Of a stretch of DNA of 64,000 nucleotides, positions 23,384-31,990 are shown piece after piece. The number at the start of each line of letters is the position of its first letter. Within the stretch, counting starts at the first letter, position 1. Location of the stretch: positions 496,001 to 560,000 of the forward strand of contig CBDEGP010000001.1 in assembly GCA_965237875.1 (NCBI GenBank), given 5' to 3'. Below the pieces are notes generated by a model. The model searched no databases. It worked only from the letters and a program-made list of their open reading frames with translations, and was not told the origin of the DNA. This DNA is from DAOUJI01 sp965237875 (lineage in GTDB: Bacteria > Chloroflexota > Dehalococcoidia > Lucifugimonadales > JAGWBF01). The position numbers and the translations under genes were made by a program.

Positions 23384-23995
23384 ATGATTGATCAGACAGA
23401 CCTCATCAGAACACTGGACAGCATCCGAGGCGACGCCGTCGTCATCACCTCCATGAGAATCGCCATTCGATGGCCTGAAACCACGGGAGACGACACCCGG
23501 GTCATTCCCTTGGACTCGGCGTTCATCCCCAGCGCCATGGGAAAGGTGTCTTCTTTTGGGTTGGGCCTGGCGCTGGCCAAACCTGACACCAAAGTGATTC
23601 TGCTGGACGGCGACGGGGGCCTGCTGATGAACCTGGGGACGTTGGTTACGGTGGCCAACAAGGCCCCGGAAAACCTCTACCACTTCGTGGTGGACAACGG
23701 AGTGTACGCCACCACCGGAGGACAAAGCACTCCCGGCGCCGGGGTCTCGTCCTTCACCGAGTTGGCCGCAGGCGCGGGCTATGCCCACACTTACGACTTC
23801 AGCGACTTGGAGGAGTTCACCAACCAGGTGGAAGAGGTTCTCAACACGCCTGGACCGTCCCTGATTCGCATTGACACTGTCCCCGACATTCGCTCTCCGG
23901 ACGACCGGGCTTCCGGCAGGCAGAGACCGGCGGCAAACCGGCCGCGCGCGTTCAACGTCATACGGGACAAGATGAAGGAGTTGGGCACGGGTTAG
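23384..23995 (+). CDS. TPP-binding subunit, sulfopyruvate/phosphonopyruvate decarboxylase beta-like
   Basis: At 203 residues this is a single C-terminal TPP-binding domain, as found in the beta subunit of sulfopyruvate decarboxylase (ComE) and relatives. The cofactor motif is LLDGDGGLLMNLGTL with the partner Asn in VVDNGVYATTGGQ. Known: such subunits need an alpha subunit carrying the pyrimidine-binding domain. No alpha-like gene lies next to it, so either it is encoded elsewhere or the protein works differently. GGGTAGGAG precedes the ATG. It leads an operon with the reductase (40-base gap) and aldolase (47-base gap). A role in decarboxylating a 2-oxo acid from the cluster is inference. Confidence 0.75.
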   Translation: MIDQTDLIRTLDSIRGDAVVITSMRIAIRWPETTGDDTRVIPLDSAFIPSAMGKVSSFGLGLALAKPDTKVILLDGDGGLLMNLGTLVTVANKAPENLYHFVVDNGVYATTGGQSTPGAGVSSFTELAAGAGYAHTYDFSDLEEFTNQVEEVLNTPGPSLIRIDTVPDIRSPDDRASGRQRPAANRPRAFNVIRDKMKELGTG

Positions 23996-24035
23996 ATCGC
24001 CGCGGCCCCAATGAGCCGCCGCTAGGAGGGCAAAC

Positions 24036-24989
24036 ATGGAACGGATAGGTTTCATCGGCCTGGGCAACATGGGCTCGGGGATGGCCGCCAACATCCAGAG
24101 GGCGGGATACCCGATGGTCGTCTACGACATCAGGGAAGAGGCCACAAAGTCCTTCCTGGAACGGGGAGCTTCCCTGGGCAGTTCTCCCGCGGACGTGGCG
24201 GCCCGCAGCGACGTTGTCCTGACGTCCGTGCCGGGGCCCAAGGAGATGGAGCAGGCGGCTCTGGGCCCTGAGGGAATCTTGAACGGAATAACGCCCGGCT
24301 CCATCTACTTGGACCTGACCACCAACCGGCCCTCGTTGATTCGTGAGACGGAGCCCAAGTTTCGAGCCAAGGGAGCCCACATGCTGGATGCTCCCGTGAG
24401 CGGAGGCAAGGACGGCGCCGCCTCCGGAAACCTCGCTGTAATGGTGGGCGGGGACCAGGAAGTGTACGAAAAGGTCAAGCCGCTGCTGGACGCCTTCGGC
24501 GACAAGGTCTTCTACGTGGGGACCATAGGATGCGGCTGCGTGGCCAAGCTGGTCCACAACATGATCAGCCGCGGCGTGCGCATGGCCTTCGACGAGGGCA
24601 TGACGCTGGGAGTCAAGGCAGGCGTGGACGCGGAAGCGCTGTGGGAGGCCGTCCGCCGTGGGGCCCTGGGCCGGGCCAGCTCCATACACCACGATTTCCC
24701 TAAGAAGATACTGAAACAGGAAAACCACCCGCCCACCGCCGACCTGTCCATCGCCATCAAGGACATCTCCCTGGCCACCGAGCTTGGCAGGGAGTTCAAC
24801 GTGCCTCTGCCCATAGCCAACCTGGGAGAGCAGCAGGTCATCGAGGGCATCAACCGCGGCTGGCTGAAGCTGGACTCATCGGTCCTGTTCAGGCTCCAGG
24901 AAGAGAAGGCCGGAGTGGAGGTCCGCGCCCCCAACGTGGACCCGGAAAAGGCGGCCAAGTTCATCACCACGCATCCTGAAACACAGTAA
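24036..24989 (+). CDS. 3-hydroxyisobutyrate dehydrogenase-family reductase (GarR-like)
   Basis: A 317-residue beta-hydroxyacid dehydrogenase. The N-terminal Rossmann motif is IGFIGLGNMGSGMAANIQRA, the substrate-binding signature is APVSGGKDGAASGNLAVMVG, and the catalytic Lys lies in GCVAKLVHNM. Family members reduce or oxidise small beta-hydroxy acids such as 3-hydroxyisobutyrate or tartronate semialdehyde with NAD(P). AGGAGG lies upstream of the ATG. Its place directly before an HpcH/HpaI aldolase and beside an enolase-type dehydratase favours a tartronate semialdehyde reductase-like role, as in galactarate/glucarate breakdown. 3-hydroxyisobutyrate itself remains possible. Confidence 0.85.
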   Translation: MERIGFIGLGNMGSGMAANIQRAGYPMVVYDIREEATKSFLERGASLGSSPADVAARSDVVLTSVPGPKEMEQAALGPEGILNGITPGSIYLDLTTNRPSLIRETEPKFRAKGAHMLDAPVSGGKDGAASGNLAVMVGGDQEVYEKVKPLLDAFGDKVFYVGTIGCGCVAKLVHNMISRGVRMAFDEGMTLGVKAGVDAEALWEAVRRGALGRASSIHHDFPKKILKQENHPPTADLSIAIKDISLATELGREFNVPLPIANLGEQQVIEGINRGWLKLDSSVLFRLQEEKAGVEVRAPNVDPEKAAKFITTHPETQ

Positions 24990-25036
24990 GCGCTCGGAAA
25001 CCCGATAGCGGCCCGATAGGCCGGAGGAGGCGCACC

Positions 25037-25807
25037 ATGCCCGGAATGAGAGAGAACAGAGTCAAGGCCAAACTGGAGGCGGGAAACCTGGCCACGGTGG
25101 CGGTGGGCCTGAACGATCCGGACACCATCGAGTTCCTGGGCCAGTTCGGATTCGACGGAATGTGGATAGAGACGGAGCATGCGCCCACCACCTGGGACCA
25201 GGTGGCCCATCAGTCGCGGGCCTGCGATCTTTGGGGCATGACCTCAGTGTGCCGGGTGATGAACAACGACACGGCCCTCATCACCCGCACCCTGGACGCA
25301 GGCTGCACCGGAATCGCAGTCCCTCACGTGCGGACCAAGGCCGAGGCGGAGAACATGGCCAAGTCCATCAAGTACTCCCCCATGGGATACAGGGGCATGG
25401 GCGGAGGCCGCCAGTCCTACGGCGTCACCGACTACCATGCTTCGGCCAACGAACAGACCCTGGCTGTGGCGTTCATCGAGGACATCGAAGCCATTGACAA
25501 CCTGCCGGAGATACTCACCGTGGAACACATCGACGTGTTCATGGTGGCCCCGGCAGACCTGGGCGCCAGCATGGGGATTATCTGGAGTTTCGGGCGGGAG
25601 CCCGCGCCTGCGCCCGTGGCCGAGGCCATCGACCGGGGCATCTCCACCATAGTGAACGCCGGAAAGGTGGCGGGACACGTTGTAGGTACGGACACTGTCG
25701 CGGCCATGTACGATAAGGGAGTCCGCTTCATGCTGTCGCCCTGGCAGTCCTGGCTGGGCCGAGGCGCCAGCGAGTACCTTGCCGAAGTGGCCAAACTGGA
25801 AAGCTGA
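25037..25807 (+). CDS. HpcH/HpaI-family class II aldolase (GarL-like)
   Basis: A 256-residue HpcH/HpaI aldolase. Recognisable parts are GQFGFDGMWIETEHAPTTWD with the metal-side residues, AGCTGIAVPHVRTKAEAE, the arginine-rich loop YSPMGYRGMGGGRQ, and MVAPADLGASMG. Known: these metal-dependent enzymes split 2-oxo-3-deoxy (or 4-hydroxy-2-oxo) acids to pyruvate and an aldehyde. The ATG is preceded by GGAGGAGG. As the last gene of the TPP/reductase/aldolase operon, it would make the aldehyde reduced by its neighbour. The chain length of the substrate is not determinable by eye. Confidence 0.85.
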   Translation: MPGMRENRVKAKLEAGNLATVAVGLNDPDTIEFLGQFGFDGMWIETEHAPTTWDQVAHQSRACDLWGMTSVCRVMNNDTALITRTLDAGCTGIAVPHVRTKAEAENMAKSIKYSPMGYRGMGGGRQSYGVTDYHASANEQTLAVAFIEDIEAIDNLPEILTVEHIDVFMVAPADLGASMGIIWSFGREPAPAPVAEAIDRGISTIVNAGKVAGHVVGTDTVAAMYDKGVRFMLSPWQSWLGRGASEYLAEVAKLES

Positions 25808-25966
25808 CCCAGCCTGGACGCCCATGACACCGCCGGGTAGCGGCCGGCCTCGCCTCCAGTTCATACTGGACGTAAGGCGAGCGTACTCAATATCCCAGGG
25901 GAGAAAATGGAATGTCCTATGCACGCTGACGAGGGATATCAACCTTTCACGGGAGGGACATCGGGG

Positions 25967-26846
25967 ATGCTCGCTTTGGGTTCGTTGGAACCACCGGATA
26001 GGCGGGCGGCCGCCAACGACCACGTCGTCCTAGCTTGCGAAGACAACCTTGCCTTCATGGAGAGACTTCCCGATGGCCAGATGAAGCTAGTCGTCACTTC
26101 ACCCCCCTACAATCTGGGTAAGCGCTACGAAGCCAAGACTTCACTCGACGACTACCTGGAGACACAGGAGCGCGTAATTAACGAGTGCGTCCGGGTTCTC
26201 CATCCTCAGGGGTCGATCTGCTGGCAGGTCGGGAACTATGTCAACAACGGCGAGATCGTACCTCTCGACGCCATCCTCTATCCCGTGTTCCGAAATCAGG
26301 GGCTCAAGCTACGCAATCGGATCGTCTGGCGCTTCGGACACGGTCTGCACTCCACGAGGCGCCTGTCCGGGCGGTACGAGACCATCAACTGGTGGACGAA
26401 GAACGACGACTACACATGGAACCTGGACTCAATCAGGGTTCCGTCTAAATATCCAGACAAGCGCCACTTTAAAGGTCCCAATATCGGCAAGCTGTCGGGA
26501 AACCCCAAAGGAAAGAACCCGAGCGACGTATGGGAATTCCCGAATGTCAAGAACAACCATCCGGAGAAGACGGTCCATCCTTGCCAGTTCCCCGTTGAAC
26601 TCGTCGAACGCCTCGTCCTTTCCATGACGAATGCTGAAGATGCGGTATTCGATCCCTATATGGGAGTAGGGTCATCCGTCATTGCCGCTCTTAATGCACG
26701 ACCGTGCCGCTTACGGATGTGACATAGTTCCGGAGTATGTGGATATAGCTTGGCAGCGAGTGTGTCAACTGCACACAGGTGACCTCCGGACTCGCCCAAT
26801 GGGGAAGCCCATCTACGACCCTGTGAAGCCCAATGGCGGACACTGA
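25967..26846 (+). pseudogene. BglII/BstYI-type DNA methyltransferase, C-terminal frameshift
   Basis: A beta-class N4/N6 methyltransferase: the catalytic motif TSPPYN comes first (about residue 40) and the AdoMet motif FDPYMGVGSSVIAAL near the end. The frame runs to an early stop at 26722. Skipping one A at 26693 continues it as MHDRAAYGCDIVPEYVDIAW and on to GKPIYDPVKPNGGH, with a stop at 26846 overlapping the restriction gene start (TGATG). That overlap argues the second frame is the true ending. Either one base was inserted in the genome or in the assembly. Earlier ATGs exist (25907); 25967 has GGGAGG upstream. The truncated form retains both motifs but lacks the last 50 residues. Confidence 0.8.
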
Positions 26847-27456
26847 TGCATATCAAGGCTCGGTACTCACACCTCAACGGTGAGGAATACCTGCTCGTCC
26901 ACCGCAAGCAGCTGTGGGACGAAGCGCAAGATGTGATATCAGCAGTCGATGCTTTTGCTTGTCGGACCAAGGTCTCGAAGGAACGGACCATGCGAGGGAA
27001 GACCCTGTTCTCTCCCACTGACATGAATCAAGCGTTCAAAGACGGGCTTCGGACGCTAGGGTGGAGTGAGCGCCGGAATGCCTTCTGGGTAACCGCCGAC
27101 GAGAAGATCCTGCGCGGTATCTACGGCTTATCAGAGACCGAACAGAAACAGGCAATCGAAGAAGCCGGACAGACTCCTATAATGTCTTACAATCAGACCG
27201 ACTTCGTGAAGGATCGCGTTGCGGTGGAGGTCCAGTTCGGCAAGTACGCCTTTGTCGCACACGACTTGTTCGTCAAGCATCTCAGCTTTTTCGTGTCGGA
27301 TATCATCGACGTGGGCATCGAGGTGCTTCCAATGAAGGAACTGAAAGGGAAATGTCCTCAGGCGTTCCTTACTACGAACGGGATCTGCTGAACGTGCTCC
27401 GGCAAGGGCGTGGGGTTCCGGCGGTCCCGCTGGTGCTCGTTGGCGTAGCCCCGTAG
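26846..27456 (+). pseudogene. BglII/BstYI-type restriction endonuclease, C-terminal frameshift
   Basis: Begins MHIKARYSHLNGEEYLLVHR, as in the RE_BglII family. The catalytic set is present: Asp119, Glu128 and Gln130 in NQTDFVKDRVAVEVQFGKY, with the D-X8-E-X-Q spacing of BglII. The open frame ends at 27391 with an unrelated tail. A -1 shift at 27352 (run of A) restores MSSGVPYYERDLLNVLRQGR and a stop at 27456, giving about 203 residues, close to BstYI. Known: these cut GATC-containing sites (AGATCT or RGATCY). Seen: it is coupled to the methyltransferase by TGATG. The loss of one A could be a homopolymer error or a true mutation; the active site lies before the shift. Confidence 0.8.
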
Positions 27457-27520
27457 GGCGCCGCCATTCTGTCACTCCGGCGGAGTCCATAGGGCGTCGT
27501 TGTGGAGACCCGCCTACTTG

Positions 27521-27548
27521 TGGATTCCTGCCTACGCAGGAAGGACGG
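27521..27548. repeat. REP-like palindrome
   Basis: GGATTCCTGCCTACGCAGGA, a diverged member of the dispersed family, between the convergent restriction and Cache-domain genes. Confidence 0.55.
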
Positions 27549-27565
27549 AATCAGGTCGGCTGGGC

Positions 27566-28057
27566 CTAGCGTTCGTACCAGCCTGACGCGAACAATAAGC
27601 CGTCGTGTCTTACTGCCCACGTGTGCTTCTGCGTTTCCTCGCCCGTCTCAGGGTTCAAGAGGACGTAGTCAATCCAACGGCCCTCCTCCGTGGCGCCGAG
27701 CAGTTCGTCGCCGTAGAACCGTCCGGTCGCATCAATGCGCTGGCTGGGGTCGCGGTTCCTGAAATTCGGATTGTGGTGGGCGATGGTGAAGCCTTCGTCG
27801 TTGATGATGAACGCGTACCACTCGCCGTCAACATTCTCGACGTTGTTGTGGTAGTCGATGGACGCCTGCAGCCCGTCCCGCTCGTAGCGCCGTATGGCGT
27901 CTTCCACCACGGCCTTGGTGTAGGCGCCCGGCTCGTTCTTGGTCGGGGCCGACGGCGCGGGTGCGTCTTTGACCAGCGCCGCCAATGCTACGGCCAACGC
28001 CGCCACAGAAGCTAGCGCTGCCACAGCGGCCAGTCCGACGGCTATTCGCGCAGTCAT
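27566..28057 (-). CDS. Membrane-anchored single Cache domain protein
   Basis: A 163-residue protein with an N-terminal hydrophobic anchor or signal (residues 5-32, rich in Ala/Val) followed by a single Cache domain (sCache_2/dCache-like). Typical pieces are AVVEDAIRRYERDGLQASID, EWYAFIINDEGFTIAHHNP and RWIDYVLLNPETGEETQKHT. Known: Cache domains sense small organic acids outside the membrane, usually as parts of chemoreceptors or kinases. Here there is no cytoplasmic signalling domain, so it may be a solute-binding component or a partner of a separate kinase. AGGAAGG precedes the ATG. Ligand unknown. Confidence 0.75.
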   Translation of the reverse strand: MTARIAVGLAAVAALASVAALAVALAALVKDAPAPSAPTKNEPGAYTKAVVEDAIRRYERDGLQASIDYHNNVENVDGEWYAFIINDEGFTIAHHNPNFRNRDPSQRIDATGRFYGDELLGATEEGRWIDYVLLNPETGEETQKHTWAVRHDGLLFASGWYER

Positions 28058-28132
28058 TCAAGTCCTTCCTGGCAAAGTCAAAGGCTTAACTTCAGTGGTG
28101 ACCGGATAGGCAGGCGGGACCGGCGGGAAGAC

Positions 28133-29248
28133 CTAGGACAGGTTGTAAAGCCGGGTCACGTTGTCCAGGGTCATCTTCCGTCTGTAGTCGGCCCGTTTGT
28201 CTTCGGGGACCTCCAGGAAGGCTTGGTCCAGGACTTCCTGAGAGTGGGGCCATATGGAGTCGTGGTGCGGGTAGTCGTTGCCCCAGATCAGGTTGTCCTC
28301 TCCGATGAAGTCGGCGGTGCGCAGACCGACCCGGTCGTCCTCAAAGGTCATGTAGAACTGGCGGCGGAAGTAGTCGCTGGGGCGCATGTCCAGGTCCGGG
28401 GACAGCGCGTCAGGAGTGCGGTAGGCGGCGTGGTCCAGGCGGTCCAGGTAGTGGGCGACCCAGCCGGTCTCCCACTCGGTGGGTATGAACTTCAGGGTTG
28501 GGAAGCGGTGGCACACGCCGGACGTAATAAGGGTCCCGATGGTTACGGCGCCGGCGGAGAGGGCCAGGGCGTACTTGTGTATGGGGTCCCAGGTATCCGG
28601 CAGGTCCATGCCAGGGATTGTTCCGGTGAAGATGTGCATGGTCACCGGCATCCCCGCCTCTTCTGCAGCCCTCCAGAACGGGTCGTAAGAGGGGTCGCTG
28701 AATGGCCGGTCTCTGGGCGGGGTGCACGTCACCGACACTCCGACGAACCCCTTGTTGGCCGCCCGCTCCAATTCCTGGACCGCCTCTTCAATGTCGTGAA
28801 GGCTGATGCAGGCCAGGCCGACTAGTCGGTCGGGGGCGTGGCTGCAATACTCAGCAAGCCAGTCGTTGTACCGTTGGAAGGTGGCGGATACGATTCTGGG
28901 GTCGTCGATGCCGAAGACGGCCATGCACATGGACGGGTACACCACCTCGAGGTCCACGCCGTCTATGTCCTGGTCCTTCAACCTCTCGGCGGGGTCGAAC
29001 ACGCCCTTCCTCAGTCCTGCATAGCCCTGCTTCATCAGTTCGTGGGTCTTGGGGTCGTCCAACCGGTTTCCGGCGATGCCGAACCGCCCCACCAGAGTGG
29101 TCCGGGCGCCCACCCTGAGCAGATGGCCCCGCTCCGGGTCTTCGACGATTCGAGGGGCCTTCTCTCCGAACTTCTCGTACAGCCCCTCGAAAACCTCCGG
29201 CGGCTCGACTATGTGGGAGTCCCCGGAAATGCATTTCCTGTCAGCCAT
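28133..29248 (-). CDS. Amidohydrolase family 2 (ACMSD-like) enzyme
   Basis: A 371-residue metal-dependent hydrolase or decarboxylase of the amidohydrolase_2 group. Motifs: ISGDSHIVEPPEVFE at the start (with D-S-H replacing the more usual H-x-H), ACISLHDIEEAVQELERA, MPVTMHIFTG for the next metal His, and the late Asp in LIWGNDYPHHDSIWP. Known: relatives decarboxylate aromatic or alpha-amino-muconate compounds or hydrolyse lactones. The start DSH motif differs from HxH and may still bind metal. GGAGGG precedes the ATG. It is in the direction of darG downstream of it but separated by 63 bases. Substrate unknown. Confidence 0.8.
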   Translation of the reverse strand: MADRKCISGDSHIVEPPEVFEGLYEKFGEKAPRIVEDPERGHLLRVGARTTLVGRFGIAGNRLDDPKTHELMKQGYAGLRKGVFDPAERLKDQDIDGVDLEVVYPSMCMAVFGIDDPRIVSATFQRYNDWLAEYCSHAPDRLVGLACISLHDIEEAVQELERAANKGFVGVSVTCTPPRDRPFSDPSYDPFWRAAEEAGMPVTMHIFTGTIPGMDLPDTWDPIHKYALALSAGAVTIGTLITSGVCHRFPTLKFIPTEWETGWVAHYLDRLDHAAYRTPDALSPDLDMRPSDYFRRQFYMTFEDDRVGLRTADFIGEDNLIWGNDYPHHDSIWPHSQEVLDQAFLEVPEDKRADYRRKMTLDNVTRLYNLS

Positions 29249-29311
29249 TGCAACCCTCCGCGTTTATCGACGGCCCTATCCGCCAAGTCTGCGTCTTACA
29301 GCCCCTGGATG

Positions 29312-30394
29312 CTAAAGGACAGGGCCGTGTCCGTCAATCGGGGGGACGCCTTCTCTATTCTGCAACCATCCTTTCTTACTGAGAACCTCAACGGCCAAGC
29401 GTATCTGCCGCTCCGAGAACTGCCGCTTCCTCGGGCCCCAGGCATATATTCGGTCAATGAGCTCTTTCTCCGGCGCGGACGGATGCTCGTTGGCGGTCCA
29501 GTGGACAGTCGCCAGCAGTTCGAGGCCGAACGACGATTCGAACCCCTCAACAAGCTTGGCCACCCTGTCCAAGCGTTTCTCGGTGTCAGGATGGCCTTCG
29601 AGGAATTCAACGGCATCCTCTACGGCGCCCGGAACCAGTTCGAGAGGTTTGCTTGGCGCATCCCCGCCATCCCTGTAACCCGATACGAGATGGCCTTCAA
29701 CCGACCGGAGGACATGGCGTAGATTCTCGGCATATGGTCCATAGTGTCCTTTTTGGAAATTCAGTTTCAGCGGCTCGCCCGACATCTGCATGAAGTACAT
29801 AAGCTTGTGCATTTCCAGCAACGTCACGAACGGATCGAGGAGTCCGCCAAGATAGCGGTGCATCAGGCCGACCAGAGCCGCACGCCCCGGCGTCATCTCC
29901 GGGACGTTTGTAGAACGGTTGGGCCGTCCGTCGGAGGATGCGCTGCCCGGCTCGAAGATGACAGCTTGAACGCCGTCGATGTCCCGCAGCATTGCGTCTA
30001 TGCTTGAGCGTACCTTGTCCCAATCCAAGCCGCCCAAGTCGCTTCCCAGGGGAGGGACGGCGATTGACTGAATCTTCCGCTCCCGGATTTCCGAAGCCAG
30101 CGACGCCAGACCGGACTCTATGTCTTCCATGCGACTCTTGCCGCGCCAGTGGCGTTTGGTCGGGAAGTTGATGATGTATCGGGGGTTGGTCAACAGTCCC
30201 GCCTCGAAGACGAACATCCGCCCGGGTTGGACCTCTTGGCGTTTGCAAGCCTCGGCGTACTCTTTGAAGTTTTCCGGGAATGCCTCCTTGAACTGGAGGG
30301 CAATGCCACGTCCCATGACGCCTACGCAGTTGACGCTGTTGACGAGGGCTTCGGCGTTTTCCGCGAATATATCGCCGGTTTTATATTCGATCAT
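29312..30394 (-). CDS. darG: DarG-type macrodomain antitoxin
   Basis: A 360-residue protein with an N-terminal macrodomain (about 1-155) beginning MIEYKTGDIFAENAEALVNS, VNCVGVMGRGIALQFKEAFP and later SIAVPPLGSDLGGLDW. This matches DarG, which removes ADP-ribose placed on thymidine in DNA by DarT. The C-terminal part (about 175-360, with EMHKLMYFMQMSGEPLKLNF and HYGPYAENLRHVL) corresponds to the second DarG domain, which in characterised systems binds and inhibits the toxin. The ATG at 30394 has GAGGAGG upstream and lies 10 bases after the darT stop, so the two form an operon. It appears intact although the toxin frame is interrupted. Confidence 0.9.
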   Translation of the reverse strand: MIEYKTGDIFAENAEALVNSVNCVGVMGRGIALQFKEAFPENFKEYAEACKRQEVQPGRMFVFEAGLLTNPRYIINFPTKRHWRGKSRMEDIESGLASLASEIRERKIQSIAVPPLGSDLGGLDWDKVRSSIDAMLRDIDGVQAVIFEPGSASSDGRPNRSTNVPEMTPGRAALVGLMHRYLGGLLDPFVTLLEMHKLMYFMQMSGEPLKLNFQKGHYGPYAENLRHVLRSVEGHLVSGYRDGGDAPSKPLELVPGAVEDAVEFLEGHPDTEKRLDRVAKLVEGFESSFGLELLATVHWTANEHPSAPEKELIDRIYAWGPRKRQFSERQIRLAVEVLSKKGWLQNREGVPPIDGHGPVL

Positions 30395-30404
30395 CTTGCC
30401 CTCC

Positions 30405-31052
30405 TCAGTAGTACCAATCCCGCTGAATCTCGACGGTTGGGTGATGAGCTGTCCCACCCATCGCATCCAGCGCTTGGCTACGAATTCCGCTGGACCGTAC
30501 GCCAATGCGCCTGATTAACGTCCATGGGAACGACCCCTCCATCAAGAACTCTGCCTGCTTGCCTTCCTGTCGCTCGCCCGCCCAGTCCCTCGCTTGAATC
30601 GCATTCCAATCGAGCTTGTCCAGATGCGCCAATTCGGAATAGTCTTCAAAGTGCCGGGAGCCGGCGTTGGAAGACGTGAAAGCCCAACGCCGTCGATTGG
30701 CGGTTGCCCAGTCAATCGCCTGGCATAAGTCTGCCAAAAGATGGATTATTGGTCCCTGTCCGCCTCGATACGCCAACTCGGGGTGGTTTGCCATGTGGAT
30801 CACGTAAAGCATGACGGAGCGCGGGCAGAAGTAGAAGGGTACGCAATCGCCAACATGCAGACCAAGATGGCCGGAGAGGGTCAACTGTTCCAGCCGCCGC
30901 TCCTATATGCTGGCCATGCCTATGGCGGTTCCTGTTTGGCCGCTGCATTGCGCCATCGTTGCGTCGCACCAAAGATAGCCGTTTTCGACGATAGAGCGCA
31001 GCGGGTCAACGTGAACGATATGGTATATCTTCGGCTCAGTGGGGACAAGCAT
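30405..31052 (-). pseudogene. darT: DarT-type DNA ADP-ribosyltransferase toxin with in-frame amber codon
   Basis: From an ATG at 31052 (MLVPTEPKIYHIVHVDPLRS) the frame runs in register to 30405, ending RDWYY as in DarT. Codon 50 is TAG (bases 30903-30905), inside IGMASI-stop-ERRL where relatives carry a Lys or Arg. The remainder is well conserved: GLHVGDCVPFYFCPRSVMLY, ELAYRGGQGPIIHL, AFTSSNAGSRHFED, and the catalytic Glu (codon 168) in GKQAEFLME. No frameshift is seen. Known: DarT modifies single-stranded DNA thymidines and is toxic. Inferred: a recent nonsense mutation disarmed it; internal re-initiation at the ATG at 30884 would lack the N-terminal NAD-binding region. Confidence 0.85.
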
Positions 31053-31167
31053 GGCCAAGCCTCAGAACGATGACAGTCCGCCCGCGTCGCCATTGTCTAT
31101 TCTGCCGCGATATTAGTTGAATTCCCCTAAATCGGTCAATGAGAGGCCGGCAGGGGTTGGGCGGGCA

Positions 31168-31983
31168 TCACCCCGCCCAACGGGCGACGCCGTCCCGTAT
31201 GAGGAGCGCCCCCACCACTAGGAGGACCAGGCTCATGGTCTGCAACAGCCTGTTGATGGAGACCTTGCCCGTCAGCTGGGCGCCGATGTAGGTCCCAGCC
31301 ATCGCCGCAAGGCCCATGACCAGCAGCAGCCCCAGGTCCACCTCTCCCTTGACGCCGTGGCCTATGAAACCCACCAGGCCCATCATGAACCCTATCACCA
31401 GGTTGGACCCCGCAGCTACCAGCGGGTCTATCCTGAGGACTCGGATGATCACGGGGAGACGCACGCTTCCGAGAATCAACCCCACCGCTCCTCCAACCAG
31501 CCCTACGACTGCGCCGGTCAGCCCTTCTATGGTCGCCTGACCCGGAGTGATGGGAGCCTTCCCCTCCGTTGAGCTGCGGGACGACTGTGCGGGGGCGCTC
31601 CTCAGCTTGATGATGAACTCCACCGCCTGCCAAACGACGAACCCACCCGCGACTGTGATGAGAGCGCCTTCAGGGATGGACGTCGAACTGGCGAACCCCC
31701 CGATGAACGCGCCTATGGCGGCCGGGACCCCCATCAGGCCCACGAGACGCCAGTCTATCCGTCCAGCCCTGACGTGCCTGTAGCCTCCAACAAAGGCGCT
31801 TAGCGTGGAGACCAGGATATTGACGCCTGCGGCAGTGGCTGGGGGAACGTTCAACAGCAACAGCGCCGGCAGACGCATGGTGCCCAGGGCCAAGCCCACG
31901 AATCCGCCCAGTATGCCCACCAGGAAGGAAATGACACCCAGAATGACTACTTGCCAGACGGGAAGGGGGAGGCCCAGATCCAT
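31168..31983 (-). CDS. TauE/SafE (DUF81) family transporter
   Basis: A 271-residue membrane protein with about eight hydrophobic helices and two copies of the TauE signature: GILGGFVGLALGTMRLPALL and LVGGAVGLILGSVRLPVIIR. Known: the family exports sulfite, sulfoacetate or related anions and proposed to move other organic acids. The ATG at 31983 lies seven bases after the fhs stop, so it is cotranscribed with formate-THF ligase; a longer frame upstream would overlap fhs and lacks homology. The pairing with a C1 gene raises, but does not prove, transport of a C1 or sulfur-containing anion. Confidence 0.8.
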   Translation of the reverse strand: MDLGLPLPVWQVVILGVISFLVGILGGFVGLALGTMRLPALLLLNVPPATAAGVNILVSTLSAFVGGYRHVRAGRIDWRLVGLMGVPAAIGAFIGGFASSTSIPEGALITVAGGFVVWQAVEFIIKLRSAPAQSSRSSTEGKAPITPGQATIEGLTGAVVGLVGGAVGLILGSVRLPVIIRVLRIDPLVAAGSNLVIGFMMGLVGFIGHGVKGEVDLGLLLVMGLAAMAGTYIGAQLTGKVSINRLLQTMSLVLLVVGALLIRDGVARWAG

Positions 31984-31990
31984 CGAGCGT

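Noticed and set aside
26690..26696. Programmed frameshift in the methyltransferase
   Set aside because: There is no slippery heptamer, internal Shine-Dalgarno or downstream hairpin; a base insertion or sequencing error is more likely.
30903..30905. Read-through (pyrrolysine or suppressor) at the DarT amber codon
   Set aside because: No suppressor tRNA is visible and relatives do not use one; a nonsense mutation is simpler.
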